A model generated the notes under the pieces. It ran no database searches. It was not told where the DNA came from and was given only the letters and a program-made list of their open reading frames with translations. This document shows positions 10,231 to 21,697 of a DNA stretch of 46,524 bases, piece by piece (position 1 is the first letter of the stretch; each line of letters opens with the position of its first letter). The translations under genes and the position numbers were made by a program. Source of the DNA: Oxalobacteraceae bacterium (GTDB lineage Bacteria > Pseudomonadota > Gammaproteobacteria > Burkholderiales > Burkholderiaceae_D). The stretch covers positions 1 to 46,524 of the forward strand of contig CANHZI010000011.1 in assembly GCA_947464955.1 (NCBI GenBank), read 5' to 3'.

Positions 10231-10707
10231 ATGTCAATTGAAGGCGTATTAAGCGAAGGCTTTGTTACGACAAGTCTCGATAAGCTGATTAACTGGACTC
10301 AGACAGGGTCTATGTGGCCGATGACCTTTGGTCTCGCTTGCTGTGCGGTTGAGATGATGCATGCAGGTTGCTCTCGTTATGACTTGGATCGCTTTGGTAT
10401 CGTATTTCGTCCGTCTCCACGTCAATCAGACGTGATGATTGTGGCGGGTACTCTGTGCAATAAGATGGCACCAGCCTTGCGTAAGGTTTATGATCAGATG
10501 GCAGAGCCTCGTTGGGTTGTGTCTATGGGGTCGTGTGCCAATGGTGGTGGTTACTACCACTACTCCTATTCTGTGGTGCGTGGTTGTGATCGTATTGTTC
10601 CAGTTGACATCTATGTTCCTGGCTGCCCTCCGACGGCAGAGGCGCTGATTTACGGCATCATTCAATTGCAAAACAAGATTAAGCGTAATAATACGATCGC
10701 TCGTTGA
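10231..10707 (+). CDS. nuoB: NADH-quinone oxidoreductase subunit B
   Basis: [57 protein letters not shown]. Confidence 0.98.
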   Translation: MSIEGVLSEGFVTTSLDKLINWTQTGSMWPMTFGLACCAVEMMHAGCSRYDLDRFGIVFRPSPRQSDVMIVAGTLCNKMAPALRKVYDQMAEPRWVVSMGSCANGGGYYHYSYSVVRGCDRIVPVDIYVPGCPPTAEALIYGIIQLQNKIKRNNTIAR

Positions 10708-10743
10708 TCGGCATTCGTCGCGACCTTTACAAACTAGAGCAAA

Positions 10744-11343
10744 ATGACTACCAAATTAGAAAATCTTGATGCAGCGGTGAAGGCGGTCATCGGCGAGCGA
10801 CTCGTGCAGTCGCATTTGGCGCTTGGTGAGCTGACTGTTGTGGTTTCCGCGAAAGATTATTTGCAAGTGATGTTCGATTTGCGTGATCGCGCAGAGACTC
10901 ACTTCGAAGAGTTGATCGACCTATGTGGGGTCGACTACTCCACTTATGGCGATGGCGCATGGGATGGGCAGCGATTCGCGGTTGTATCGCACTTGTTGTC
11001 GATTAAAAATAATTGGCGCCTGCGTGTGCGCGTGTTCGCTGAAGACGATGAATTCCCAGTTTTGCCATCCGTGGTTGATGTGTGGAATACGGCGAACTGG
11101 TATGAGCGTGAAGCCTTCGATTTTTTCGGTATTTTGTTTGATGGTCACAATGACTTGCGTCGTATCTTGACTGACTATGGTTTCATCGGTCATCCATTCC
11201 GTAAAGATTTTCCAGTTTCTGGATATGTTGAAATGCGTTATGACGCAGATCAAAAGCGTGTGGTCTATCAGCCTGTAACGATTGAGCCGCGTGAAAATAC
11301 GCCACGTATTATTCGTGAAGAAAACTACGGGATAAAGGGTTAA
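10744..11343 (+). CDS. nuoC: NADH-quinone oxidoreductase subunit C
   Basis: [50 protein letters not shown]. Confidence 0.97.
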   Translation: MTTKLENLDAAVKAVIGERLVQSHLALGELTVVVSAKDYLQVMFDLRDRAETHFEELIDLCGVDYSTYGDGAWDGQRFAVVSHLLSIKNNWRLRVRVFAEDDEFPVLPSVVDVWNTANWYEREAFDFFGILFDGHNDLRRILTDYGFIGHPFRKDFPVSGYVEMRYDADQKRVVYQPVTIEPRENTPRIIREENYGIKG

Positions 11344-11353
11344 AGGCATCTCG

Positions 11354-12607
11354 ATGGCTGAAATTAAAAATTACACCTTAAACTTTGGTCCTCAGCATCC
11401 TGCTGCGCACGGTGTGTTGCGTTTGGTGTTGGAGTTGGATGGCGAAGTAATTCAACGTGCAGATCCGCATATTGGTTTGCTGCATCGTGCTACTGAGAAG
11501 TTGGCGGAACAAAAGACATTCTTGCAGTCCGTGCCTTACATGGATAGGCTTGACTACGTGTCAATGATGTCCAATGAGCATGCTTACGTCATGGCGATCG
11601 AGCGTATGCTCGGCCTCGAAGTGCCATTACGTGCGCAGTACATCCGTGTGATGTTCGATGAAATTACGCGTTTATTGAATCACTTGCTGTGGATCGGTGC
11701 TCATGCATTGGACGTTGGTGCGATGGCTGTCATTCTGTATGCCTTCCGTGAGCGCGAAGATTTGATGGATTGCTACGAAGCGGTTTCTGGTGCGCGTATG
11801 CACGCGGCTTACTACCGTCCAGGCGGTGTGTATCGTGATTTGCCAGATGAGATGCCAAAGCATAAAGCTTCTATTCTGAAAAATGAAAAAGCGATGCGCC
11901 TTCTGAATGAAAATCGTCAAGGTTCCTTGCTCGATTTCATTGAAGATTTCACCAATCGTTTCCCTAAATATGTCGACGAATATGAAACCTTGTTGACGGA
12001 TAATCGTATCTGGAAACAACGTTTGGTCGGTATCGGCGTGGTCTCTCCTGAACGTGCGATGGCAATGGGCTTTACTGGCCCTATGTTGCGTGGTTCTGGC
12101 GTTGAATGGGACTTGCGTAAGAAGCAACCGTACGAAGTCTACGACTTACTCGACTTCGATATTCCAGTTGGTGTCAATGGCGATAGTTATGACCGTTACT
12201 TGGTTCGCGTCGAAGAAATGCGTCAGTCAAATCGCATCATCAAGCAGTGCGTCGAATGGTTGCGAAATAACCCAGGTCCAGTGATGTCGACGAATCATAA
12301 AGTGGCGCCGCCAAGCCGCGTGAATATGAAGTCAAACATGGAAGAGTTGATTCATCACTTTAAATTGTTCACCGAAGGTTTCCACGTTCCGGCGGGTGAA
12401 GCCTATGCAGCGGTTGAGCATCCAAAAGGTGAGTTTGGTATTTACTTGATGTCTGACGGTGCGAATAAGCCATATCGCATGAAGATTCGTGCGCCAGGTT
12501 TTGCTCACTTGCAAGGCTTGGATGAAATGGCCAAAGGCCACATGATTGCCGATGCGGTGACGATTATTGGTACGCAAGATATCGTGTTTGGTGAAATCGA
12601 CCGATAG
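11354..12607 (+). CDS. nuoD: NADH-quinone oxidoreductase subunit D
   Basis: [43 protein letters not shown]-terminus. Confidence 0.98.
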   Translation: MAEIKNYTLNFGPQHPAAHGVLRLVLELDGEVIQRADPHIGLLHRATEKLAEQKTFLQSVPYMDRLDYVSMMSNEHAYVMAIERMLGLEVPLRAQYIRVMFDEITRLLNHLLWIGAHALDVGAMAVILYAFREREDLMDCYEAVSGARMHAAYYRPGGVYRDLPDEMPKHKASILKNEKAMRLLNENRQGSLLDFIEDFTNRFPKYVDEYETLLTDNRIWKQRLVGIGVVSPERAMAMGFTGPMLRGSGVEWDLRKKQPYEVYDLLDFDIPVGVNGDSYDRYLVRVEEMRQSNRIIKQCVEWLRNNPGPVMSTNHKVAPPSRVNMKSNMEELIHHFKLFTEGFHVPAGEAYAAVEHPKGEFGIYLMSDGANKPYRMKIRAPGFAHLQGLDEMAKGHMIADAVTIIGTQDIVFGEIDR

Positions 12608-12698
12608 ATCGGTCTTGGGCGACGGGATTGTTTGCCCGTAATAGTAAATTGATAGATGGTTGATGCCGCTCTGCGGCTCAATATTTGAGGCAAGAGCG

Positions 12699-13196
12699 AT
12701 GATCTTATCAGAGCAAGCACTAAAGAAAATTGATCGCGAACTCGCGAAATTCCCGGCTGATCAGCGCCAATCAGCTGTGATGGCAGCGTTGGCGATCGCA
12801 CAAGATGAAACTAATTGGCTGTCGCCAGAAGTAATGCAGTTTATCGCTGATTACATCGGTATGCCAGCAGTGGCAGTCCAAGAAGTGGCAACGTTCTACA
12901 ACATGTATAACACCAAGCCAGTCGGTCAGTTCAAGATCACTGTGTGCACTAATTTGCCTTGTGCATTGTCTGGTGGTGAACGCGCGGCCCATCATTTGAA
13001 ACAAAAGCTAGGTCTTGACTACAAAGAAACCTCGGCTGACGGTAAATTCACTTTGATGGAAGGGGAGTGCATGGGCGCGTGTGGTGATGCACCTGTTATG
13101 TTGGTTAATAACAAGCGCATGTGCAGTTTCATGTCGAACGATAAGATTGATGCTTTGGTCAGTGAATTAGGTCAAACAGCGGAGGCGGGTAAATAA
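12699..13196 (+). CDS. nuoE: NADH-quinone oxidoreductase subunit E
   Basis: [54 protein letters not shown] at 12699. Confidence 0.96.
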   Translation: MILSEQALKKIDRELAKFPADQRQSAVMAALAIAQDETNWLSPEVMQFIADYIGMPAVAVQEVATFYNMYNTKPVGQFKITVCTNLPCALSGGERAAHHLKQKLGLDYKETSADGKFTLMEGECMGACGDAPVMLVNNKRMCSFMSNDKIDALVSELGQTAEAGK

Positions 13197-14491
13197 TGAC
13201 GAGTCTACATAATCGCCATATCAAGCCATTGATCCTTGCTGGCTTAGATGGAAAGAACTGGCACTTGCAAGATTACGTAGCGCGCGGTGGCTACCAGTCC
13301 TTGAAACGAATTTTGGATGAGAAAATCCCACCAGAACAAGTAATCGCTGAATTAAAGGCTTCGTCGTTGCGCGGTCGTGGTGGTGCAGGTTTTCCAACTG
13401 GCTTGAAGTGGAGCTTCATGCCACGTCAATTCCCTGGGCAAAAATATCTCGTTTGTAATACGGACGAAGGCGAACCAGGTACATTTAAAGATCGCGACAT
13501 TATTCGTTATAACCCGCATGCTTTGATCGAAGGCATGGCTATTGGCGCTTACGCGATGGGTATTACGGTCGGTTATAACTACATTCACGGCGAGATTTTC
13601 GCCGACTACGATCGTTTCGAAGAAGCGTTGGAAGAAGCACGCGCTGCAGGCATGCTCGGTGACCGTATTCATGGTTCCGATTTTTCATTCCAATTGCATG
13701 CATTCCACGGCTATGGCGCTTACATCTGCGGTGAAGAAACAGCTTTGTTGGAGTCCTTAGAGGGGAAAAAAGGTCAGCCACGTTTCAAACCACCATTCCC
13801 AGCGAGTTTTGGTTTGTATGGCAAACCAACGACGATCAATAACACAGAAACTTTTGCTGCTGTGCCATTCGTATTAGCGATGGGCGGTGAAGCTTATGCA
13901 GCACTCGGTAAACCAAATAACGGCGGTACGAAGATTTTCTCTATGTCCGGTGACGTAGCGAAGCCAGGTAATTACGAAGTGCCGCTCGGTACACCATTTG
14001 CGACTTTGTTGGAGTTGGCAGGCGGTATGCGTGATGGCAAGAAAATCAAAGCGGTTATTCCAGGTGGTTCATCAATGCCTGTGTTGACTGGCGACGTCAT
14101 GATGGCAACCGATATGGACTATGACTCGATCGCGAAAGCGGGTTCGATGTTGGGTTCTGGTGCAGTGATCGTGATGGATGAAACACGTTGCATGGTGAAA
14201 TCCTTGCTGCGTTTGTCGTATTTTTATTTTGAAGAATCTTGCGGTCAATGTACGCCATGCCGTGAAGGTACTGGCTGGTTGTATCGAATCGTTCATCGTA
14301 TCGAAAATGGCCAAGGCCGTCCGGAAGATTTGGATATGCTCAACGCCGTTGCTGACGGCATTCAAGGTCGTACGATCTGTGCCTTGGGTGATGCTGCAGC
14401 GATGCCAGTACGTGCATTCGTGAAAAATTTCCGAGAAGAGTTTGAGTACCACATTGAGCATAAACACTGCTTAGTGCCGACGTATTTGTAA
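13196..14491 (+). CDS. nuoF: NADH-quinone oxidoreductase subunit F
   Basis: [41 protein letters not shown] overlap with nuoE. Confidence 0.98.
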   Translation: MTSLHNRHIKPLILAGLDGKNWHLQDYVARGGYQSLKRILDEKIPPEQVIAELKASSLRGRGGAGFPTGLKWSFMPRQFPGQKYLVCNTDEGEPGTFKDRDIIRYNPHALIEGMAIGAYAMGITVGYNYIHGEIFADYDRFEEALEEARAAGMLGDRIHGSDFSFQLHAFHGYGAYICGEETALLESLEGKKGQPRFKPPFPASFGLYGKPTTINNTETFAAVPFVLAMGGEAYAALGKPNNGGTKIFSMSGDVAKPGNYEVPLGTPFATLLELAGGMRDGKKIKAVIPGGSSMPVLTGDVMMATDMDYDSIAKAGSMLGSGAVIVMDETRCMVKSLLRLSYFYFEESCGQCTPCREGTGWLYRIVHRIENGQGRPEDLDMLNAVADGIQGRTICALGDAAAMPVRAFVKNFREEFEYHIEHKHCLVPTYL

Positions 14492-14567
14492 TTAATGTTT
14501 TAGTGTCTGCTTGAACAGAGCCGTTCAAGTTTGAAAAATTATTCGCTTAGCGTACCCAGAGCACACC

Positions 14568-16901
14568 ATGGTTGAAATTGAAATAGACGGCAAGAAAGTA
14601 GAAGTCCCTGCGGGAAGCATGGTCATGGATGCTGCCAATAAACTTGGCACATACATTCCCCACTTTTGCTATCACAAGAAACTGTCCATTGCGGCCAACT
14701 GCCGTATGTGTTTGGTCGAGGTAGAAAAAGCACCGAAGCCATTGCCAGCTTGCGCCACACCTGTGACTCAAGGCATGATCGTTCGTTCAAACAGCGACAA
14801 GGCAACCAAAGCACAAAAAGATGTGATGGAGTTCTTGTTGATCAACCATCCACTCGATTGCCCAATTTGCGATCAAGGTGGTGAATGTCAGTTACAAGAT
14901 TTGGCCGTGGGCTACGGTAAAACCAGCTCACGCTATCAAGAAGAAAAACGTGTGGTATTCCACAAGAACGTAGGCCCATTGATTTCGATGGAAGAGATGA
15001 GCCGTTGCATTCATTGCACACGTTGTGTTCGTTTCGGCCAAGAGATTGCCGGTGTCATGGAGTTGGGTATGCTCAATCGTGGCGAGCATTCAGAAATCAC
15101 GTCCTTCGTTGGTAAAACAGTTGACTCCGAACTGTCGGGCAACATGATCGACCTTTGCCCAGTCGGTGCCTTGACTTCGAAACCATTCCGTTATTCTGCC
15201 CGTACATGGGAATTGTCTCGCCGTAAGTCGGTCAGCGCGCATGATGGATTGGGTTCAAATCTGATCGTTCAAGTCAAAAATAACAAAGTGTTGCGCGTTG
15301 TTCCTTTGGAAAACGATGAGATCAATGAATGCTGGATTTCAGACAAAGACCGTTTCGCTTATGAAGGTTTGAATACTGAAGATCGTCTGACTAAACCAAT
15401 GTTGAAACAAGGCGGTCAGTGGCAAGAAACTGATTGGCAAACAGCGCTTGAATACGTCGCTCATGGTTTGAAAAATGTTCGTCATGAACATGGTGCGAAT
15501 GCGATCGGTGCGTTAGCATCGGCAAACTCCACTTTAGAAGAACTCAGTTTGTTAGCAGGTGTGGTACGTGGTATGGGGTCCGACAACATCGAAACACGTT
15601 TGCGTCAGTCTGATTTCGGTCTAACAGGTAAAGCAACACCTTGGTTGGGTATGTCGATCGCATCCTTCGCGCAATTGCGTCAAGTGTTTGTGATTGGTTC
15701 CTTCTTGCGTAAAGACCATCCGTTGTTGGCCGCTCGTTTGCGTCAAGCAGTGAAGAGTGGTACCAAGCTAAGCGTATTGCATGCAACTGACGACGAATTG
15801 TTGATGAAAGTCGCCAACAAAGCGGTGGCGGCGCCATCTCAATGGCTGTCTTTCTTGGCTGAAGTCGCAACAGCGGTTGCGAATGCGAAACAAATTACAA
15901 AACCGGCAGGTATCGCCGATGTTGCAGTGAGCGAAGCGGCTCAAGCGATTGCCAATAGTTTGTTATCGTCGAATGACGAAAACAAAGGTGGCGTATTCCT
16001 CGGCAACACGGCAGCACAGCATCCGAATGCAAGCCAAATCCACGCTTTAGCGCAATGGATTGCACAGCAAACAGGAACAGGCTTTGGTTATTTGACTGAA
16101 GCAGCAAACTCAGTTGGTGCTTACTTGGCGGGTGCAGTACCAGCCAATGCTGAAGTGGCTAGCTCTGTATTGAGCAATGCACGCAAGGCACTTTTGGTGC
16201 TCAATGCTGAAGCGCAACATGATTTTGCAGACGCGAATCAAGCAAGTGCCGTATTAGCTCAAGCAGATATGGTAGTGGTGATGTCGCCGTTTAAGCACGG
16301 TTTCGAATACGCCGATGTTCTATTGCCTGTGTCTCCGTTTACTGAAACAGCAGGTACTTTCGTCAATTGCGAAGGTCGTGCACAAAGCTTCCATGGCGTC
16401 GTTAAGCCTCTCGGTGATACACGTCCAGCATGGAAAGTATTGCGTGTCTTGGGTAACTTGTTAGGCTTGGAAAACTTCGAGTTTGAAACTTCAGAAGCTG
16501 TACGTGATGCAGTGCTTGGTCAAGGTGTTACTGATTGTTCTGGTAAGTTGAATAATGCTGCAGATGTCGCTTTTGTCGCGGTCGCTTCAACAGGCGGATT
16601 GGAACGCGTATCCGACGTAAATATTTATAGCACGGACGCCATTGTTCGCCGTTCTGAATCTTTGCAACGCACTGCCGACGCAAAGGCAGCAACAGCGGTG
16701 AGTTTGAGTGCAGCTGAGTTCGCGCGTTTGGGCATCGCTAATGGTGATTTCGTGAAACTGACGCAAGGTACGGCTTCTATCGTGATGCCAGCCAATCTAG
16801 ATAAATCATTGCCGGCAACGGTAGTTCGTGTTGCCGCTGGTGTGTTGGCGACGCATCAACTGGGTGCGATGTTCGGCCCAATTAGTGTGGAGCGTGCATA
16901 A
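14568..16901 (+). CDS. nuoG: NADH-quinone oxidoreductase subunit G
   Basis: [47 protein letters not shown]. Confidence 0.97.
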   Translation: MVEIEIDGKKVEVPAGSMVMDAANKLGTYIPHFCYHKKLSIAANCRMCLVEVEKAPKPLPACATPVTQGMIVRSNSDKATKAQKDVMEFLLINHPLDCPICDQGGECQLQDLAVGYGKTSSRYQEEKRVVFHKNVGPLISMEEMSRCIHCTRCVRFGQEIAGVMELGMLNRGEHSEITSFVGKTVDSELSGNMIDLCPVGALTSKPFRYSARTWELSRRKSVSAHDGLGSNLIVQVKNNKVLRVVPLENDEINECWISDKDRFAYEGLNTEDRLTKPMLKQGGQWQETDWQTALEYVAHGLKNVRHEHGANAIGALASANSTLEELSLLAGVVRGMGSDNIETRLRQSDFGLTGKATPWLGMSIASFAQLRQVFVIGSFLRKDHPLLAARLRQAVKSGTKLSVLHATDDELLMKVANKAVAAPSQWLSFLAEVATAVANAKQITKPAGIADVAVSEAAQAIANSLLSSNDENKGGVFLGNTAAQHPNASQIHALAQWIAQQTGTGFGYLTEAANSVGAYLAGAVPANAEVASSVLSNARKALLVLNAEAQHDFADANQASAVLAQADMVVVMSPFKHGFEYADVLLPVSPFTETAGTFVNCEGRAQSFHGVVKPLGDTRPAWKVLRVLGNLLGLENFEFETSEAVRDAVLGQGVTDCSGKLNNAADVAFVAVASTGGLERVSDVNIYSTDAIVRRSESLQRTADAKAATAVSLSAAEFARLGIANGDFVKLTQGTASIVMPANLDKSLPATVVRVAAGVLATHQLGAMFGPISVERA

Positions 16902-17986
16902 TGAATTTCTTAGAAACGATTCAATCCTACGGCGTGCAGTACTTGGGCTCTTTGTGGCCTTTAGTATGGACCTTAGTCAAGATTGTTTGCGTCACCTTGC
17001 CATTGCTTGGTGCTGTAGCCTATCTGACCTTGTGGGAACGTAAGATGATTGGTTGGATGCACGTGCGTCTCGGACCAAACCGTGTTGGTCCAGCAGGCTT
17101 ATTGCAACCGATTGCCGATGCTTTAAAGTTGTTATTGAAAGAGATCATTGTTCCGGCGAAAGCAAATAAAGTCTTGTTCGTGTTAGCGCCAATCATGACG
17201 ATTATGCCTGCACTTGCAGCTTGGTCTGTTGTGCCATTCGGCCCTGATGTGGTATTGGCTAACGTCAATGCTGGTTTATTGTTGATCATGGCAATCACTT
17301 CCATGGAAGTGTACGGCATCATCATCGCGGGTTGGGCCTCTAACTCTAAGTATGCCTTCCTTGGTGCGATGCGTGCTTCCGCACAAATGGTTTCTTATGA
17401 AATTGCGATGGGCTTCGTTTTGGTCATCGTTTTGATGGTCTCTGGTAGCTTGAATTTGACGGAAGTAGTCAATGGTCAAATGAAAGGATATTTCGCTGAT
17501 CATGGCTGGAATTTCTTGTCTTGGAACTGGTTGCCTTTGTTACCGATGTTTGTGATCTATGTGATTTCCGGTATCGCTGAGACAAATCGTCATCCGTTTG
17601 ACGTGGTTGAGGGGGAGTCTGAGATCGTTGCAGGTCACATGGTGGAATACTCCGGTATGTCATTTGCGATGTTCTTCTTGGCTGAATACGCCAACATGAT
17701 TTTGATCTCGGCTTTGGCTTCTATCATGTTCTTGGGCGGTTGGAATTCACCGATCGGCCACGAAGTTCCAGTATTGGGATTATTGGCTTACATCCCTGGC
17801 TGGATCTGGTTGGGTATGAAAACCTTCGTCGTCGTATCGATGTTCATTTGGGCACGTGCTTCTTTCCCACGCTATCGCTATGACCAAATTATGCGTTTGG
17901 GTTGGAAGGTGTTCATACCTTTGACTTTGGTCTACTTGGTGATCGTCGCTGCTTGGATGCAAAGCGCTTGGAACATTTGGAAATAA
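16901..17986 (+). CDS. nuoH: NADH-quinone oxidoreductase subunit H
   Basis: [36 protein letters not shown]. Confidence 0.98.
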   Translation: MNFLETIQSYGVQYLGSLWPLVWTLVKIVCVTLPLLGAVAYLTLWERKMIGWMHVRLGPNRVGPAGLLQPIADALKLLLKEIIVPAKANKVLFVLAPIMTIMPALAAWSVVPFGPDVVLANVNAGLLLIMAITSMEVYGIIIAGWASNSKYAFLGAMRASAQMVSYEIAMGFVLVIVLMVSGSLNLTEVVNGQMKGYFADHGWNFLSWNWLPLLPMFVIYVISGIAETNRHPFDVVEGESEIVAGHMVEYSGMSFAMFFLAEYANMILISALASIMFLGGWNSPIGHEVPVLGLLAYIPGWIWLGMKTFVVVSMFIWARASFPRYRYDQIMRLGWKVFIPLTLVYLVIVAAWMQSAWNIWK

Positions 17987-18028
17987 TCGACTCAGCTCAG
18001 CTTAGCTAAGAATAAATGGAAGCAAATA

Positions 18029-18517
18029 ATGGAAGCGATTAAAGATTTTTTTGGCAGCCTCATGCTGCGCGAGCTGATCAAGGGTTTAGCCCTGACAGGT
18101 CGCTATATGTTTGCGCGCAAGATCACGGTGCAATTTCCAGAAGAGAAAACGCCGCAATCCCCACGTTTTCGTGGTTTGCACGCTTTGCGCCGTTATCCAA
18201 ACGGTGAAGAACGCTGTATCGCGTGTAAATTGTGCGAAGCGGTTTGCCCTGCGATGGCGATTACGATTGAGTCTGATCAACGTGAAGACGGCTCTCGTCG
18301 CACAACACGTTACGACATCGATTTGACTAAGTGTATTTTCTGCGGCTTCTGTGAAGAGTCATGCCCAGTGGATTCGATCGTAGAAACACATGTTTTGGAA
18401 TATCACGGCGAAAAACGCGGTGACTTGTATTTCACCAAAGAGATGTTATTGGCTGTTGGTGATCGTTACGAACCAGAAATCGCGGCAGCTCGTCAAGCTG
18501 ACGCCAAATACCGCTAG
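18029..18517 (+). CDS. nuoI: NADH-quinone oxidoreductase subunit I
   Basis: [38 protein letters not shown]. Confidence 0.98.
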   Translation: MEAIKDFFGSLMLRELIKGLALTGRYMFARKITVQFPEEKTPQSPRFRGLHALRRYPNGEERCIACKLCEAVCPAMAITIESDQREDGSRRTTRYDIDLTKCIFCGFCEESCPVDSIVETHVLEYHGEKRGDLYFTKEMLLAVGDRYEPEIAAARQADAKYR

Positions 18518-18534
18518 ACTGGAAGAGCTTAGCT

Positions 18535-19173
18535 ATGGATTTTACAACTGCTTTATTTTATGTGTTTGCTGCCATTTTGGTGTTGGCCGCGACGCAAGTG
18601 ATCACCGCGCGTAGCCCCGTGCACGCCGCATTGTTTTTGGTTTTAGCTTTCTTCAGCGCTGCTGGTATTTGGTTGTTATTGAAAGCCGAATTCTTGGCGA
18701 TTGTGCTTGTCTTGGTGTATGTGGGCGCCGTCATGGTGTTGTTCTTGTTTGTGGTGATGATGCTCGACATTAATATGGATAAGCTGCGGGAAGGTTTCTG
18801 GGGACGTTTACCTTTGGCTGCCATCGTTGGATTAGTCATTGCGTTTGAAATGTCTGCAGTATTGTTGAAAGGCTTTTTGCGTCCAGATAATGCGGCTCCG
18901 GCCAATGCTTCGATGATTGGTGACACAAAATTCTTGGGCATTGAGATCTTCACAAAGTATCTATTGGCATTTGAAGTGGCTGCGGTCATCTTGTTGCTAG
19001 CGATTGTTGCCGCTGTAGCATTGACATTGCGCCGTCGTAAAGACAGCAAGTACTTCGACCCAGCAGCTGCGGTAAAAGTGAAGCGTAACGATCGCGTACG
19101 TTTGGTCAATATGAAAGCAGAATCCGACCGCGCATCCGCCGGCGAAAAAGCTGCAGAGAATACAGGTGCATAA
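18535..19173 (+). CDS. nuoJ: NADH-quinone oxidoreductase subunit J
   Basis: Position between nuoI and nuoK; VLVYVGAVMVLFLFVVMMLD. Confidence 0.96.
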   Translation: MDFTTALFYVFAAILVLAATQVITARSPVHAALFLVLAFFSAAGIWLLLKAEFLAIVLVLVYVGAVMVLFLFVVMMLDINMDKLREGFWGRLPLAAIVGLVIAFEMSAVLLKGFLRPDNAAPANASMIGDTKFLGIEIFTKYLLAFEVAAVILLLAIVAAVALTLRRRKDSKYFDPAAAVKVKRNDRVRLVNMKAESDRASAGEKAAENTGA

Positions 19174-19482
19174 ATGGCTTTGACCTTGACACATTTTTTG
19201 ATTTTAGGTGCGATTCTATTTGCGATTTCTATCGTAGGTATCTTCATGAACCGCAAAAACATCATCGTTTTGTTGATGGCAATTGAATTGATGTTGTTGG
19301 CGGTGAATATGAATTTCATCGCGTTCTCTCACTATTTAGGTGATGCAGCAGGGCAGGTTTTTGTCTTCTTTATTTTGACCGTAGCAGCAGCGGAGTCCGC
19401 AATTGGTTTGGCGATTCTGGTGGTGATGTTCCGTAATTTGGATACGATTAATGTGGAAGATCTGGGTACATTGAAAGGTTAA
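19174..19482 (+). CDS. nuoK: NADH-quinone oxidoreductase subunit K
   Basis: [41 protein letters not shown]. Confidence 0.97.
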   Translation: MALTLTHFLILGAILFAISIVGIFMNRKNIIVLLMAIELMLLAVNMNFIAFSHYLGDAAGQVFVFFILTVAAAESAIGLAILVVMFRNLDTINVEDLGTLKG

Positions 19483-19556
19483 TACCACCAAGATATTTGG
19501 TGCGTAGCAACTTTGATGTATTGGGAATTAGAGAAATAAGATAACAAAGGGTCGAT

Positions 19557-21590
19557 ATGGCGGGGCAACTTAACCCACATTTATTACTGGCAGTACCACT
19601 CGCACCACTGGCTGGTGCCGCAATTGCGGGTCTGTTAGGTACAAAGTTCTTTGGTAACCTAGTTGGTCGTAAGGTGTCGCACACGGCGACCATCCTCGGC
19701 GTCTTGGTGGCTTTCGTATTATCGTGCATGACCCTTTCTGAGGTCATCGACGGCGCAAAATACAATGGCACCCTGTATCAATGGATGAATGTGGGTGGCA
19801 TGAAACTGGAAGTTGGTTTCTTAGTTGATAGCCTGACAGCGATGATGATGTGCGTCGTCACCTTCGTGTCGTTGATGGTGCATATCTACACGATTGGCTA
19901 CATGGCGGAAGACGAAGGTTACAACCGCTTCTTTGCATACATCTCTCTGTTTACTTTCTCCATGTTGATGCTGGTCATGAGTAACAACTTCTTGCAGTTG
20001 TTCTTTGGCTGGGAAGCAGTGGGTCTGGTTTCCTACTTGTTGATCGGTTTCTGGTACACAAAACCAACCGCTATTTACGCGAACATGAAAGCCTTTTTGG
20101 TGAATCGTGTTGGTGACTTTGGTTTTATTCTTGGTATCGGTTTGCTGGTTGCTTATGCTGGTTCGATGAACTACGCAGAAGTATTTGCGAAGAAAGACAC
20201 ATTGGCACCAATCATGTTGCCGGGTACCGATTGGATGTTGATCACTGTCGCATGTATTTGCTTGTTTATCGGCGCGATGGGCAAGTCTGCACAATTCCCG
20301 TTGCACGTATGGTTGCCAGATTCGATGGAAGGCCCAACGCCGATCTCTGCTTTGATTCATGCAGCAACGATGGTTACGGCCGGTATTTTTATGGTGGCAC
20401 GTATGTCCCCGCTGTTTGAGATGTCGGATACAGCTTTGTCCTTTATCATGGTGATTGGTGCGATCACGGCCCTGTTCATGGGCTTCCTAGGCATCATTCA
20501 AAACGACATCAAACGTGTTGTCGCGTATTCGACTTTGTCCCAGTTAGGTTACATGACTGTCGCCCTGGGTGCGTCTGCATACTCAGTTGCTGTGTTCCAC
20601 TTGATGACACACGCATTCTTCAAAGCTTTGTTGTTCTTGGCTGCAGGTTCAGTCATCATTGGCATGCACCATGACCAAGACATCCGCAATATGGGTGGTT
20701 TGTGGAAGTACATGCCAAAAACATGGTTCACGTCATTGTTAGGTTCGTTGGCATTGATCGGTACACCGTTTTTCTCTGGCTTCTACTCAAAAGACTCCAT
20801 CATTGAAGCGGTAATGGCGTCTCATTTGCCAACGTCTGGTTTCGCCCAGTTTGCTGTATTGGCTGGCGTATTCGTGACGGCTTTCTATTCTTTCCGTATG
20901 TATTTCTTGGTGTTCCACGGAAAAGAGAATTTTGGCCATGCCCACCATGGTCATGACGATCATCATGGCGATGATCATCACCACGGATTAGCACCTGGTG
21001 AAAAACCACACGAGTCCCCAGCGGTGGTTTGGGTGCCATTGGTGTTGTTAGCAATTCCATCTGTATTCATCGGTTTGTATGCAATCCAACCAATGTTGTT
21101 TGGTGACTTCTTCAAAGATGTGATCTTCGTCAATCACCATGCTCATCCAGCGATGGAAGAATTGGCGCACGAATTCCATAGTTGGCAAGCGATGGGAGTT
21201 CACGCGTTGCAGACTAAACCTTTCTGGTTAGCCGTGGCGGGTGTCGCAACTGCATATTTCTTCTACATGGTGAAACCGTCGATTCCTGCAGCAATCAAGC
21301 AGAAGGCAAGCGTGATCTACAATATTCTCGAGAATAAATACTACATGGATCGTTTCAATGAAATCGTGTTTGCTGGTGGCGCACGCTTACTTGGCGGTGG
21401 CTTGTGGAACATTGGTGACAAAGGTTTGATCGATGGTTTGGTGGTGAACGGAAGCGCGAAGTTGGTAGGTTTGTTCTCCAAAATCGTTCGTTTGTTCCAG
21501 ACGGGTTTCATTTACCACTATGCGTTCGTCATGATTTTGGGTGTGCTGGGCTTCCTGATTTATTTCATGCCGCTCCCATTTTCGAAATAA
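19557..21590 (+). CDS. nuoL: NADH-quinone oxidoreductase subunit L
   Basis: GWEAVGLVSYLLIGFW; AQFPLHVWLPDSMEGPTPISALIHAATMVTAG; HAFFKALLFLAAGSV. Confidence 0.98.
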   Translation: MAGQLNPHLLLAVPLAPLAGAAIAGLLGTKFFGNLVGRKVSHTATILGVLVAFVLSCMTLSEVIDGAKYNGTLYQWMNVGGMKLEVGFLVDSLTAMMMCVVTFVSLMVHIYTIGYMAEDEGYNRFFAYISLFTFSMLMLVMSNNFLQLFFGWEAVGLVSYLLIGFWYTKPTAIYANMKAFLVNRVGDFGFILGIGLLVAYAGSMNYAEVFAKKDTLAPIMLPGTDWMLITVACICLFIGAMGKSAQFPLHVWLPDSMEGPTPISALIHAATMVTAGIFMVARMSPLFEMSDTALSFIMVIGAITALFMGFLGIIQNDIKRVVAYSTLSQLGYMTVALGASAYSVAVFHLMTHAFFKALLFLAAGSVIIGMHHDQDIRNMGGLWKYMPKTWFTSLLGSLALIGTPFFSGFYSKDSIIEAVMASHLPTSGFAQFAVLAGVFVTAFYSFRMYFLVFHGKENFGHAHHGHDDHHGDDHHHGLAPGEKPHESPAVVWVPLVLLAIPSVFIGLYAIQPMLFGDFFKDVIFVNHHAHPAMEELAHEFHSWQAMGVHALQTKPFWLAVAGVATAYFFYMVKPSIPAAIKQKASVIYNILENKYYMDRFNEIVFAGGARLLGGGLWNIGDKGLIDGLVVNGSAKLVGLFSKIVRLFQTGFIYHYAFVMILGVLGFLIYFMPLPFSK

Positions 21591-21697
21591 TTTTTGAAAC
21601 GCTTAGACTACGTATTAAGTAAAACATTTAGTACAACATTAAGTGCAATACAGAGTTACGAATCAGTGACTAAACAAGTGACTAAAAAAAGATAATC

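Noticed and set aside
12664-12677. GCCGC-tct-GCGGC hairpin before nuoE
   Set aside because: Short stem without T tract; could affect nuoE translation but not strong enough to call.
18558-19319. 253-aa minus-strand ORF across nuoJ/nuoK
   Set aside because: Antisense shadow of well-supported nuoJ and nuoK; Asn/Thr/Lys-rich translation with no recognisable domain.
20940-20995. Possible short-repeat/CRISPR-like pattern (catcatggcgatgatcatcacc)
   Set aside because: Coding low-complexity His/Asp stretch in nuoL, not spaced direct repeats.
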